Positions 24,690 to 32,538 of a stretch of DNA of 32,538 bases are shown here, one piece after another. A program made the translations under genes and the position numbers. Where the stretch lies: assembly GCF_003258865.1 (NCBI RefSeq), contig NZ_NPEX01000045.1, positions 1 to 32,538 on the forward strand, given 5' to 3'. The notes under the pieces are model-generated. The model was not told where the DNA came from. It ran no database searches and was given only the letters and a program-made list of their open reading frames with translations. The DNA comes from Rhodoplanes roseus (GTDB taxonomy: Bacteria; Pseudomonadota; Alphaproteobacteria; Rhizobiales; Xanthobacteraceae). The first letter of the stretch is position 1; the number at the start of each line of letters is the position of its first letter.

Positions 24690-24957
24690 TCTCGAGCATA
24701 TTCGCCGCACGACGGACGCCGAGATCGACGATTCAATCGCCCGCGATCCCGATTGGGCTGGCCTCGAGAATATCGACTGGTCGGTGGCGGAACTGGTGGT
24801 GCCGCCGAAGAAGACGGCGATCTCCATCCGCATGGACGACGACGTGCTCGACTTCTTCAAGGCCGAGGGCGCGGGATATCAGCGGCGCATCAATGCCGTG
24901 CTGCGCTCCTACATGGACCAGATGAAGGACGCCAAGGGGCGCAAGTCGGGGACCTGA
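24631..24957 (+). CDS. brnA: BrnA-family antitoxin
   Basis: 108 residues. A charged N-terminal half leads to the toxin-binding and linker segment, then the C-terminal ribbon-helix-helix-like domain AISIRMDDDVLDFFKAEGAGYQRRINAVLRSYM, the BrnA signature. It would bind BrnT and the brnTA promoter. The start overlaps the broken toxin gene. Intact despite the toxin's frameshift, it may persist as a repressor or as protection against other BrnT toxins. It ends 13 bases before the convergent hemG. Confidence 0.88.
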   Translation: MSKLRTMTLSQLQEMKGQSDLEHIRRTTDAEIDDSIARDPDWAGLENIDWSVAELVVPPKKTAISIRMDDDVLDFFKAEGAGYQRRINAVLRSYMDQMKDAKGRKSGT

Positions 24958-24970
24958 TCGCCCCTGCTCG

Positions 24971-25510
24971 CTACTCGCCCTGCGCCAAAAACCCGGCGAT
25001 CTGCTCCGCAAATGCGTCGACCTTGTCCCACTGGGTGTACTCGACAACCGAGGTCGGGTCGGTGGGGCCGCCGGTGACCAGCATGATGAAGCGGATCATC
25101 GTCTTGTCGAACAGGCCGTAGCGCGGGTAGTCGAGCCGCCCCGCGAAGGCGGTGGCGAGCACCGGCGTCAGGCCGTTCCGCTCGATCAATTTGCGCAGAT
25201 AGACATTGCCCTCGGCCGTGTCCTTGCCGGCCTTTCGCGCCGTGAGATTGACCGAGGCGAGGGCCAGCGGCGGCGGGTCCGGCATGCTCCGGACCGTCTC
25301 GACGAAGCGCAGGCCTTCCGGCAGGTGCTTGCCGTAGCGGATCGACATGATGGCGGCGACGAGCGGCGCGCCGGCGAGGTCGGCCGCGGTCGGCTGGCCG
25401 TCGGCGAGGTCGGTCGGCGTGGCGGCGAGGCCGCGGGCGGCGAGCCGGCCGGCCACATGGGTGGCGATCTTGCGGGACTGGCCGTCGCGGGACGCGTAAA
25501 AAATTTTCAT
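24971..25510 (-). CDS. hemG: Protoporphyrinogen IX oxidase, menaquinone-dependent, flavodoxin type
   Basis: 179 residues. Closely follows E. coli HemG by pattern: FMN phosphate loop ASRDGQSRKIA (6-16), SIRYGKHLPEG, SVNLTARKAGKDT, the HemG-specific segment RLDYPRYGLFDKTMIRFIMLVTGGPTD, and VEYTQWDKVDAFA. It oxidises protoporphyrinogen IX to protoporphyrin IX in haem synthesis, passing electrons to the quinone pool. The ATG at 25510 begins directly with the first strand. No other haem gene lies nearby. Membership of HemG is firm; activity is inferred from the conserved segments. Confidence 0.9.
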   Translation of the reverse strand: MKIFYASRDGQSRKIATHVAGRLAARGLAATPTDLADGQPTAADLAGAPLVAAIMSIRYGKHLPEGLRFVETVRSMPDPPPLALASVNLTARKAGKDTAEGNVYLRKLIERNGLTPVLATAFAGRLDYPRYGLFDKTMIRFIMLVTGGPTDPTSVVEYTQWDKVDAFAEQIAGFLAQGE

Positions 25511-25612
25511 GGAACAGCTCGAACAATCACCCGGTGAACGGCCGGCCGTTCCGCGAAAACTGCGGCCCGACGATCCCCGCCTCGCCTCCGGCCGGTTCCG
25601 GCGCGGCGGAGC

Positions 25613-26065
25613 CTACTTCAGCAGCCCCTTCACGATGCCGCTCGCCTTGCCCATGTCGAGCTGACCGGCATGGCGCTCGCGCAGGAGCGCGATCACCTTG
25701 CCCATGTCCTTCATGCCGCTCGCGCCGGTCTCGGCGATGGCGGCCTTCACGGCCGCCTCGGCCTCCTCGGGCGACAGCTGCTTGGGCAGATAGGCCGAGA
25801 TCACCGCGATCTCGGCGCGCTCCTGGGCGGCGAGCTCGGCGCGGCCGCCCTTCTCGTAGAGCTCGACCGACTCCTGGCGCTGCTTGATCATCTTCTGCAG
25901 CAGGCCCAGCACGTCCTCGTCGACGAGCGCCGCCTTGCCCTGGCCGCGCGCCTCGATGTCGGCGTTCTTGAGCGCCGCATTGACCAGCCGCAGCGTCGAG
26001 ACCTTGGCGGCATCGTGCGCCTTCATGGCCTCCTTCAACGCAGCGTTGATATCGTCGCGCAACAT
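25613..26065 (-). CDS. GatB/YqeY domain-containing protein
   Basis: 150 residues, the stand-alone YqeY type: MLRDDINAALKEAMKAHDAAKVSTLRLVNAALKN, a middle region EDVLGLLQKMIKQRQESVELYEKGGR, and the closing GMKDMGKVIALLRERHAGQLDMGKASGIVKGLL. The C-terminal domain is homologous to the tRNA-interacting tail of GatB, and a role linked to tRNA or amidotransferase function is only suggested. AAAGGG lies six bases before the ATG. Divergent from carA with 132 bases between, the common alphaproteobacterial arrangement. Confidence 0.92.
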   Translation of the reverse strand: MLRDDINAALKEAMKAHDAAKVSTLRLVNAALKNADIEARGQGKAALVDEDVLGLLQKMIKQRQESVELYEKGGRAELAAQERAEIAVISAYLPKQLSPEEAEAAVKAAIAETGASGMKDMGKVIALLRERHAGQLDMGKASGIVKGLLK

Positions 26066-26197
26066 CGTGCACCCTTTCGTGCGGCCCAAAACCTTGCCTC
26101 GGCGCCTTTTATACGCAAATAAGGCAGGACGGCCAGAGCGCGGCCCGCGCCGTCGCCCGACACCCGGGCCCCTCGCCGAAAAATTCGGATCAAGACC

Positions 26198-27379
26198 ATG
26201 AACGACACCTCCGCCTGGGCGGACCCCAAGCCCACCGCCCTGCTGGTCCTCGCGGACGGCACCGTGATCGAGGGATTCGGCCTCGGCGCCACCGGCCACG
26301 CGGTCGGCGAGGTGTGCTTCAACACCGCCATGACGGGCTACGAGGAGATCCTCACCGACCCTTCCTATGCGGGCCAGATCATCACCTTCACGTTCCCGCA
26401 CATCGGCAATGTCGGCACCAACGAGGAGGACATCGAGACCGTCAACATGGCCGCCACCCCGGGCGCCTGCGGCGTGATCCTCCACTCGGCCGTGACCCGG
26501 CCGTCGAACTACCGGGCGACCCGGCATCTCGACGCCTGGCTGAAGGCCCGCAACGTGATCGGCCTCGGCGGCATCGACACCCGTGCCCTGACCAGCCTGA
26601 TCCGCTCCAAGGGCATGCCCAACGCCGTGATCGCGCACGCCGCGGACGGCCGTTTCGACCTCGACGCCCTGAAGCGGGAGGCCGCCGCCTGGCCGGGCCT
26701 GGTCGGCATGGATCTGGTGCCCATGGTCACCTCGGGCCAGCGGTTCACCTGGGACGAGACCGAGTGGGTGTGGGGCAAGGGCTACGGCCGGATGGAGAAT
26801 CCGGACCTGCACGTCGTCGCCATCGACTACGGCATCAAGCGCAACATCCTGCGGCTCCTGGCCGGCATCGGCGCCAAGGTGACGGTGGTGCCGGCCACCA
26901 CGTCGGCCGAGGACATTCTGGAGCTGAAGCCCGACGGCGTCTTCCTGTCGAACGGCCCGGGCGACCCGGCGGCCACCGGCCAGTACGCCGTGCCGGTGAT
27001 CAAGACCCTGATCGACAAGGACATCCCGACCTTCGGCATCTGCCTCGGCCACCAGATCCTGGGGATCGCGCTGGGCGGCACCACGCGCAAGATGCACCAG
27101 GGCCACCACGGCGCGAACCATCCCGTGAAGGACCTGGAGACCGGCAAGGTCGAGATCACCTCGATGAACCACGGTTTCGCTGTCGACCGCGACAGCCTGC
27201 CCGGCACCGTCAAGGAGACCCACGTCTCGCTGTTCGACGGCTCCAACTGCGGGCTCGCCCTGAAGGACCGGCCGGTGTTCTCGGTGCAGTACCACCCCGA
27301 GGCCTCGCCCGGCCCGCGCGACAGCCACTACCTCTTCCAGCGCTTCGCCGGCTTGGTCCGCGACCGCAAGCGGGCGTGA
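26198..27379 (+). CDS. carA: Carbamoyl-phosphate synthase small subunit
   Basis: 393 residues. The N-terminal small-chain domain has LADGTVIEGFGLGATGHAVGEVCFNTAMTGYEEILTDPSY. The C-terminal class I glutamine amidotransferase has the nucleophile Cys in TFGICLGHQILG, LSNGPGDPAA, NHGFAV, and the catalytic His and Glu in VQYHPEASPGP. It hydrolyses glutamine and passes ammonia to CarB for carbamoyl phosphate, feeding arginine and pyrimidine synthesis. The ATG at 26198 is supported by the conserved N-terminal region, though its Shine-Dalgarno is weak. carB is not adjacent; the next gene downstream is a short proline-rich peptide. Confidence 0.97.
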   Translation: MNDTSAWADPKPTALLVLADGTVIEGFGLGATGHAVGEVCFNTAMTGYEEILTDPSYAGQIITFTFPHIGNVGTNEEDIETVNMAATPGACGVILHSAVTRPSNYRATRHLDAWLKARNVIGLGGIDTRALTSLIRSKGMPNAVIAHAADGRFDLDALKREAAAWPGLVGMDLVPMVTSGQRFTWDETEWVWGKGYGRMENPDLHVVAIDYGIKRNILRLLAGIGAKVTVVPATTSAEDILELKPDGVFLSNGPGDPAATGQYAVPVIKTLIDKDIPTFGICLGHQILGIALGGTTRKMHQGHHGANHPVKDLETGKVEITSMNHGFAVDRDSLPGTVKETHVSLFDGSNCGLALKDRPVFSVQYHPEASPGPRDSHYLFQRFAGLVRDRKRA

Positions 27380-27443
27380 AGAGAGAGTCTGATTCCCGCA
27401 TAAATTGCGCCGGCTCAATGTCGCGGCGGGCCAACGGCCGACA

Positions 27444-27485
27444 GTGAGCAGGTCGAGCGCTCCTCAGGGGCGCCATCCTGCTCAC
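27444..27485 (+). other. Inverted repeat between carA and the proline-rich peptide
   Basis: GTGAGCAGG (27444-27452) and CCTGCTCAC (27477-27485) are perfect nine-base arms around a 24-base loop that itself contains GAGCGCTC. It ends just before the GGGAG ribosome site of the next gene, so folding could affect its translation. No T-run follows. Confidence 0.4.
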
Positions 27486-27497
27486 CGGGAGCTGTTC

Positions 27498-27641
27498 ATG
27501 CCCAAGCAGCCGACTCCTCAGCCGCCCGCCCCCCAGCCGGCGCCGAAGCCCAATCCCGATCTCTGGTCCGATCCGCCCGAGCCGAAACCGCAGATCGCCG
27601 GCGACACCGCCGACATCGGCAAGAAGCCACCGAAGAAATAG
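27498..27641 (+). CDS. Small proline-rich protein
   Basis: 47 residues, about one third proline, with Lys-rich ends and no hydrophobic segment: PKQPTPQPPAPQPAPKPNP, then DLWSDPPEPKPQIAG and a basic tail KKPPKK. GGGAG six bases before the ATG supports translation. Probably disordered. Family unknown. It follows carA by 118 bases. After its stop another frame reads a short hydrophobic stretch without a start codon, not called. Confidence 0.5.
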   Translation: MPKQPTPQPPAPQPAPKPNPDLWSDPPEPKPQIAGDTADIGKKPPKK

Positions 27642-27839
27642 CCCGCTGCCCCTTGTCCTGGCGCTGGCCTGCCTCGGCTACGAGGCCTTCGCGGACGAAA
27701 ACGGCGGGCCGGCGCGGCCTGACGGGCGGCAGGCCCGACCGCCCGAATTGATGCGTCCGATTTAAGCGCGTTTTAAGCCCGCGACAGCACACTGCGCCCG
27801 CACCGACGCCCGCAGGGGCGCGGTGGCCAGGATGGACGA

Positions 27840-28415
27840 ATGCACGCGACGCACCCCCGGAACGCCCCCGAGACCTTCCTGTTCGACGACGACGGCGTGA
27901 TCCCGAACAACCCGGTCCTGTCGCTCGTGGTGTTCCGCGACGCCATCGACCTGAAAGGGTCGGCGCATCCCGAGGAGCTGATCGAGGGCACGTTCCGCCG
28001 CCACGGCTGGATCGGGATCTGGCGCAACGGCATCGCCACCTACGCGCATTACCACTCGCGCATCCACGAGGTGATGGCGATCGCGCGCGGCCGCGCGCGC
28101 GTGCGCTTCGGCGGCGAGCACGGCACCGAGATCGACCTCAAGGTCGGCGACGTGGTGGTGCTGCCGGCCGGCACCGGCCACCAGCGCATGCATGCGACCT
28201 CCGACCTGGTGGTGATCGGCGCCTATCCGCCGACCGGCAAGTACGATCTCTGCCGCGGCAGCAAGGCCGAGCATGCCCAGGCGCTGGCCGCCATGCCGGA
28301 GGTGCCGCTGCCGGCAGCCGACCCGGTGCGCGGCAAGGGCGGCCCCCTGGTGAAGCTGTGGGCGGCCGAGACGCGGGCCGCGGCCGAGCGCCGCCGCGCC
28401 GAGAACGCCGCCTGA
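27840..28415 (+). CDS. Cupin-domain protein, YjlB-like
   Basis: 191 residues. The pattern matches Bacillus YjlB-type cupins: FLFDDDGVIPNNPVLSLVVF, GWIGIWRNGIATYAHYHSRIHEVMAIARGRARVRFGG, GDVVVLPAGTGHQRM, and a C-terminal GAYPPTGKYDLCRG followed by VPLPAADPVRG. Cupin motif 1 keeps His-x-His (HYHSRIHEV with Glu) and motif 2 keeps the GTGH His, so metal binding is likely. Substrate unknown. AGGA lies about seven bases before the ATG. A 198-base gap upstream carries no other recognised gene. Confidence 0.88.
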   Translation: MHATHPRNAPETFLFDDDGVIPNNPVLSLVVFRDAIDLKGSAHPEELIEGTFRRHGWIGIWRNGIATYAHYHSRIHEVMAIARGRARVRFGGEHGTEIDLKVGDVVVLPAGTGHQRMHATSDLVVIGAYPPTGKYDLCRGSKAEHAQALAAMPEVPLPAADPVRGKGGPLVKLWAAETRAAAERRRAENAA

Positions 28416-28548
28416 CGTCACGGCATCGCGGCGGCAGGTCACGGCGCATGTCGGACCCGCACGCCCGGCTGGACGGCCGGACCGCTGCGGCCTATGCCGT
28501 CGCGCCGGCGCCGATCCGCGACCGGCCTTCGAACCTTCCCGGCCCCCC

Positions 28549-29781
28549 GTGCTCGACAAGAACTCCCTCGGCTTCACGATTCTCCTGAGCTGCCTCGTCG
28601 CTCTCCCGCCCCTCTCCATCGATCTCGGCCTGCCCGCCTTCGCGCCGACCGCGGCCGACCTCCACACCACCGAGGCGACCGTCGCGCTGACGCTGAGCTG
28701 GTTCATGCTGGGCTTTTCGGCCGGCCCGCTGCTCTACGGGCCGATGTCGGACCGGTTCGGCCGCAAGCCCGTGATGGTGGCGGGGCTCGCGCTCTACGTC
28801 GTGGCGAGCGTGCTCTGCACGGTGGCGCCGAGCATCGACGTGCTGCTCGCCGCCCGGCTGGTGCAAGGGCTCGCGGCCGCCTCCGGCACGGTGCTCGCCA
28901 TCGCCACCATCCGCGACCTGTTCGACGGCATCGCCGCGCGCAAGAAGATCTCCTATGTCATGGCGATCAACGCCGTGATGCCGCTGACCGCCCCCACCAT
29001 CGGCGTCCATGTGCTGGCGATCGGCGGCTGGCGGTCCGGCTACGGCCTGATGGCGGCGTTCGGCGCCGGCCTGCTCGCCGCGGTGCTGCTCGGATTTAGC
29101 GAGTCGATCGCCCGCAGGATCCCGGACGCGCTCGCGCCGCGCCAGCTCGTCGAGGGCTACCGGGAGGTACTGCGCCACCCGGTGAGCCCCAAGGCGGCGC
29201 TCCTCAACGCCATGTGCTTCGGGGTGCTGTTCTCCTACATCTCGGGCTCGTCGATCCTGTTCATGGGCCTGATGGGCCTGTCGCCGGCGACCTACGGCTA
29301 CGTGTTCGCCGTGCCGGTGACGGGCGCCATCGCCGGCACCCTGCTCAACGGCATGCTGCTCGGCCGCGGCGCGCCGCCGCGGCGGCTGATCCGCATCGGG
29401 CTCGCCCTGATCGCGGCCACCGCGATGCTGTTCCTGCTGCTCACCCTGGCGCCGCTCGACGGCCGGCTGGCCGTGGTGGTCGGCCTCCTGCTCGTCTCCG
29501 CCTTCGGGGTCGGCCTGGTCGGCCCGAACGCCTCCTATGCGGCCATGCGGGACCTGCCGCACCGGGCCGGCGTCGCGTCGGCCGTGCTGACCAGCGCCCA
29601 GATGATGGTGGCCGCGCTCGCCTCCGCCGTGGTGGCGGCCCTGTTCGGCCACTTGGGCGCGAGCGCCATGCCGGCCGTGATGGTCGGCTTCGCGGCGCTC
29701 GCCTGGGCGCTCTATCTGGCGACGCCGGCGCCGCCGCCCGCCGGCACGGCAGCACCTCCGGCGAGCGGCCCGGCAGCCTGA
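28549..29781 (+). CDS. MFS transporter, Bcr/CflA drug-resistance type
   Basis: 410 residues with about 12 membrane helices. The N-terminal half has SIDLGLPAFAPTAADL and the motif A GPLLYGPMSDRFGRKPVM, and motif C-like LVQGLAAASGTVLAIATIRDLF, features of the Bcr/CflA exporter group. It would pump out small molecules by proton antiport; the substrate (drug, sulfonamide, bicyclomycin or metabolite) is unknown. The start is GTG 28549, with a weak Shine-Dalgarno. It lies 133 bases after the cupin gene on the same strand. Confidence 0.86.
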   Translation: MLDKNSLGFTILLSCLVALPPLSIDLGLPAFAPTAADLHTTEATVALTLSWFMLGFSAGPLLYGPMSDRFGRKPVMVAGLALYVVASVLCTVAPSIDVLLAARLVQGLAAASGTVLAIATIRDLFDGIAARKKISYVMAINAVMPLTAPTIGVHVLAIGGWRSGYGLMAAFGAGLLAAVLLGFSESIARRIPDALAPRQLVEGYREVLRHPVSPKAALLNAMCFGVLFSYISGSSILFMGLMGLSPATYGYVFAVPVTGAIAGTLLNGMLLGRGAPPRRLIRIGLALIAATAMLFLLLTLAPLDGRLAVVVGLLLVSAFGVGLVGPNASYAAMRDLPHRAGVASAVLTSAQMMVAALASAVVAALFGHLGASAMPAVMVGFAALAWALYLATPAPPPAGTAAPPASGPAA

Positions 29782-29908
29782 CGGCCCGCCGCCGCCCGCC
29801 GCCCCGGGCCGGGGGCGAGGCTTGATTCTTCCACCCGTCTGTGGCCTGACACGGCCCGGGCCGGTTCCGCATCCGCGTGGGCCGGCGGCGAGATGTCGGG
29901 AGAACGGC

Positions 29909-30949
29909 GTGGCGGTCGGAACGGATCGGCGGGCGACGGACCAGGGGCCGCTCCTCTCGGTCGTGCTGCCCGCGTTCAACGAGGCGCGCAATGTCGGACC
30001 GATGGCGGCGCGCCTGACCGAGATTCTGGCCCCGTTCGGCCGTTTCGAGATCGTCTTCGTCGACGACTGCTCGAAGGACGAGACGCTCGCCGAGCTGCGC
30101 CGCCTCGCGGCCGGCGACCCGCGCATCCGCTACGTCTCCTTCACCCGCAATTTCGGCCACCAGCCGGCCTTGCGGGCCGGACTGCGGCACGCGGCGGGCG
30201 ACGCCGTGGTGCTGATGGACTGCGACTTCGAGCATCCGCCCGAGCTGATCCCCGAGCTCGTCGCCAAGTGGCGCGCCGGCGCCAAGATCGTCGCGGCGCA
30301 GCGCGAGTCGGCGGCGGGCGACGTCTCGTTCGGCAAGCGGCTCACCTCGCGGCTCTACTACCGGCTGCTCGACGCCATCGGCGACGTGCGCATCGAGCCC
30401 GGCAGCGCCGATTTCCTGCTGCTCGACCGCGCCGTGGTCGACACCATCAACGGCTTCGACGACCACGACCTGTTCTTGCGCGGTCTCGTGCGGTGGCTGG
30501 GCTATCCGCTGGTCAAGGTGCCGTACCGCCAGGGCGTGCGCAGCGAGGGCGAGTCCTCCTACACGCTGCGCCGGATGATCGACCTCGCCGTGACCGGCAT
30601 CATCGCCCACAGCGTCAAGCCGCTGCGCATCGCCATCTATCTGTCGCTGATCTTCGCGCTGATCGGCGTGCTGCTGCTGGTCTACTCGATCGTCAGCTTC
30701 CTCGCCATCGGCCACACCGTGGCGGGCTGGACATCCACCATGTCGGCGATCGCCATCCTGGGCGCCGGCCAGCTCCTGGTGCTCGGCATCATCGGCGAGT
30801 ATATCGGCCGGGTGCTGCGCGAGACGCGGAAATGGCCGCCCTTCCTGGTCGGCGAGACCGAGCGCCCGGCCGCCGGCCCCGCGGCTCCCGCGTCGGACTT
30901 AGGGGTCGACGCCCACGACCCGCCCCGCCGGGCCTCCGCCGGCTCATGA
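29909..30949 (+). CDS. Family 2 glycosyltransferase, membrane-anchored (GtrB/DPM1-like)
   Basis: 346 residues. The GT-A domain has LLSVVLPAFNEARNVGPM, VFVDDCSKDETL (nucleotide binding), VVLMDCDFEHPPELIPELV with the DxD metal motif, and FLLLDRAVVDTINGFDDHDLFLRGLVRWLGY. Two C-terminal membrane helices end in IGRVLRETRKWP, the architecture of enzymes that load a sugar on undecaprenyl or dolichyl phosphate. The start GTG 29909 has GGGAG six bases upstream; a TTG at 29822 would add 29 unlike residues. ATGA links its stop to the next gene, so the pair is translationally coupled: one charges a lipid carrier, the next transfers from it. Confidence 0.9.
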   Translation: MAVGTDRRATDQGPLLSVVLPAFNEARNVGPMAARLTEILAPFGRFEIVFVDDCSKDETLAELRRLAAGDPRIRYVSFTRNFGHQPALRAGLRHAAGDAVVLMDCDFEHPPELIPELVAKWRAGAKIVAAQRESAAGDVSFGKRLTSRLYYRLLDAIGDVRIEPGSADFLLLDRAVVDTINGFDDHDLFLRGLVRWLGYPLVKVPYRQGVRSEGESSYTLRRMIDLAVTGIIAHSVKPLRIAIYLSLIFALIGVLLLVYSIVSFLAIGHTVAGWTSTMSAIAILGAGQLLVLGIIGEYIGRVLRETRKWPPFLVGETERPAAGPAAPASDLGVDAHDPPRRASAGS

Positions 30950-32538
30950 GCACGACCGCAGCCCCGGCCCGCCCCTCCGTGCCGCGCAGGATCGTCGGCG
31001 CCTGGCTCGACCACGCCGACGACGGCGCCGCGACCGCGATCCTGCTGGCGCTGTTCGTGATCGCCTGGACGGCGTTCCAGGTGATCTCCTACACGTCGCT
31101 GGATCTGCATCCCGACCTCGTCGAGATCTACGCCTGGAGCCGGCATCCGAGCCCCGGCTACTACAAGCATCCGCCGCTCGGCAGCCTGATGGCGGCGGCG
31201 TGGTTCTCGGTGTTCCCGGTGGCGGACTGGTCGTTCCATCTGCTGGCGATGACCAACGCCGCGCTGGCGCTGTTCATCGTCGACCGCATCGCCCGGCGGT
31301 ACCTTTCCGGCGACAAGCGCGTGCTGGTGCTGCTGCTCCTGCTGCTGACGCCGTTTTATCAGTTCCACGGCCAGCGCTTCGCCTCCAACCAGACGCTGCT
31401 CGCCACCTGGCCGCTCGCGGTGTGGTGCTTTTTGCGCGCCTTCGAGACCCGCGGGATCGCCTGGTCGGCGGCGGCCGGCGCCGCCTGCGCGCTGGCGATG
31501 CTCGGGAAGTACTACTCGATCTATCTGGTGGTCAGCCTGCCGATCGCCGCGCTGCTGCATCCGGCGCGCCGGACCTATCTGAGATCGCCGTCGCCCTGGG
31601 TGTCGATCCTGGCCGGCTTTGCGGTGCTGTCGCCGCATCTGTGGTGGCTCGCCAGCACGGGCTTCCAGCCGTTCGGCTACGCCTATGCGGTGCACGGCGG
31701 CGCCACCATGGGCGCGATCCTGTGGAAGGCGGTCCTGTATCTGGTCGGCGCGCTCGCCTATGTGGCGGTGCCGATCCTGGTCTGGCTCGCCATCGTGCGG
31801 CCGGACCGCGCCGTGCTGGCCGCGACGCTGTGGCCCAAACATCCGGACCGGCGCATGCTGGTGCATCTGCTCGCCCTGCCGCTGCTGATCCCGGCCGTGT
31901 CGGCGCCCTTCGTCGGCGTCGAGCTGACCTCGCTGTGGACCATGCAGGCGTGGTTCCTGCTGCCGATCGTGCTGCTGGCGCCGGCCGAGGTGAGCATGTC
32001 CCGCGAGGCGGCGGCGACGGTCGCGGGTGCCGTGGCGATCGTCACGCTGGTGGTGCTCGCGGCCGCGCCCGGTCTCGCGCTGATGCGCCACTGGGAGGGC
32101 AACAAGGAGGGCCGCGCCTATTACGCGCCGCTCGCCGAGGCGGTCGGGCGCGAATGGGCGTCGGCGACCGGACGGCGGCTGTCGATCGTGATCGGCGACG
32201 CCGATCTCGGCGCCGCGATCGCGTTCTACCATCCCGACCACCCGGATTCGGTGCCGGGCTTCACGCTGAAGCCGACCCCGTGGATCGATCCCGACCGCAT
32301 GGTGCGCGACGGCTATGTCGCGGTGTGCCGCGGCGACGACCGCCCGTGCCGGCAGGCCCAGGACGCCCAGGCGCGCAGCGAGCCCGACGTGCGCACCGTC
32401 GACGTCGCCGTCACCCGCACCTTCTGGGGCGAGACCAACCGGCCGCAGGCCTACCGCCTGCTGATCGTTCCGCCGCAGAGCGGGCCGAGGAGTGCGTCGC
32501 GTGGCTCGTCGTTCCGGGGCGTGGACCACAGGTCCACG
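30946..32538 (+). CDS. Family 39-type glycosyltransferase, PMT/ArnT-like, truncated by window edge
   Basis: Open from ATG 30946 to the last base, 531 codons, with no stop; the C-terminus is outside the window. A multi-helix membrane protein with the donor-site pattern of the PMT_2/ArnT group: LDLHPDLVEIYAWSRHPSPGYYKHPPLGSL in the first periplasmic loop, where the acidic residue and YYKHPP are the typical catalytic-loop features. It would move a sugar from a lipid-phosphate carrier to lipid A, glycan or protein. The start overlaps the previous gene's stop by four bases, which pairs it with the GT2 enzyme that makes the carrier-linked sugar. Acceptor unknown. Confidence 0.85.
   Translation, partial: MSTTAAPARPSVPRRIVGAWLDHADDGAATAILLALFVIAWTAFQVISYTSLDLHPDLVEIYAWSRHPSPGYYKHPPLGSLMAAAWFSVFPVADWSFHLLAMTNAALALFIVDRIARRYLSGDKRVLVLLLLLLTPFYQFHGQRFASNQTLLATWPLAVWCFLRAFETRGIAWSAAAGAACALAMLGKYYSIYLVVSLPIAALLHPARRTYLRSPSPWVSILAGFAVLSPHLWWLASTGFQPFGYAYAVHGGATMGAILWKAVLYLVGALAYVAVPILVWLAIVRPDRAVLAATLWPKHPDRRMLVHLLALPLLIPAVSAPFVGVELTSLWTMQAWFLLPIVLLAPAEVSMSREAAATVAGAVAIVTLVVLAAAPGLALMRHWEGNKEGRAYYAPLAEAVGREWASATGRRLSIVIGDADLGAAIAFYHPDHPDSVPGFTLKPTPWIDPDRMVRDGYVAVCRGDDRPCRQAQDAQARSEPDVRTVDVAVTRTFWGETNRPQAYRLLIVPPQSGPRSASRGSSFRGVDHRST

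Noticed and set aside
27643-27768. Frame after the proline-rich peptide reading PLPLVLALACLGYEAFADENGG and on to a stop
   Set aside because: The hydrophobic start looks signal-like, but there is no ATG, GTG or TTG with a ribosome site in frame, so a gene could not be supported.

Overview
GC-rich chromosomal DNA that reads as an alphaproteobacterium of the Rhizobiales/Hyphomicrobiales, probably near the Bradyrhizobium/Rhodopseudomonas/Rhodoplanes side. The reasons are the order carA (divergent) - yqeY - hemG - dnaG - rpoD, a DnaG whose zinc-ribbon ligands are all replaced, HWE/HisKA_2 and CHASE3 signalling proteins, an HlyU-family protein, and several families of dispersed intergenic palindromes. 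The genus is inferred from gene content only.

Layout. 0.1-3.2 kb: an M20 amidohydrolase, pyrE and an overlapping-context HAD phosphatase. 3.2-5.7 kb: small genes of uncertain role: an unknown convergent gene, an exported helical protein behind a good FNR/FixK-type box, an HlyU-family protein and a two-helix membrane protein. 5.9-8.9 kb (minus strand): a three-gene phosphorelay of CHASE3 histidine kinase, single-domain response regulator and REC-HisKA_2 kinase. 9.1-9.7 kb: a Uma2-type nuclease-fold protein.

9.87-15.2 kb: the main catabolic unit, a seven-gene operon coding a Rieske oxygenase (alpha, beta), a complete NitT/TauT-type ABC importer, an ABM-like small protein and a Rieske ferredoxin. 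It looks like a self-contained uptake and ring-hydroxylation pathway for an unidentified, probably aromatic, substrate. No ferredoxin reductase is encoded here.

15.2-16.6 kb: a lytic transglycosylase and a DUF1330 protein. 16.9-19.5 kb: an accessory patch with a 642-residue protein of unknown function and a hicBA-like toxin-antitoxin pair. 19.7-24.1 kb: rpoD and dnaG, with a LexA-like direct repeat between them. 24.2-25.0 kb: a brnTA toxin-antitoxin locus whose toxin gene is frameshifted, behind a near-consensus promoter overlapped by a palindrome. 25.0-27.4 kb: hemG, yqeY and the divergent carA. 27.5-32.5 kb: a small proline-rich peptide, a YjlB-type cupin, a Bcr/CflA-type MFS exporter, and a GT2/GT39 glycosyltransferase pair, the last of which runs off the window edge.

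Most interesting points: the Rieske/ABC operon without a reductase, the 642-residue orphan, the zinc-ligand-free primase, the frameshifted brnT with an intact promoter, operator and antitoxin, and the candidate FNR and LexA sites. All assignments come from reading the sequence by eye; no database search was run.
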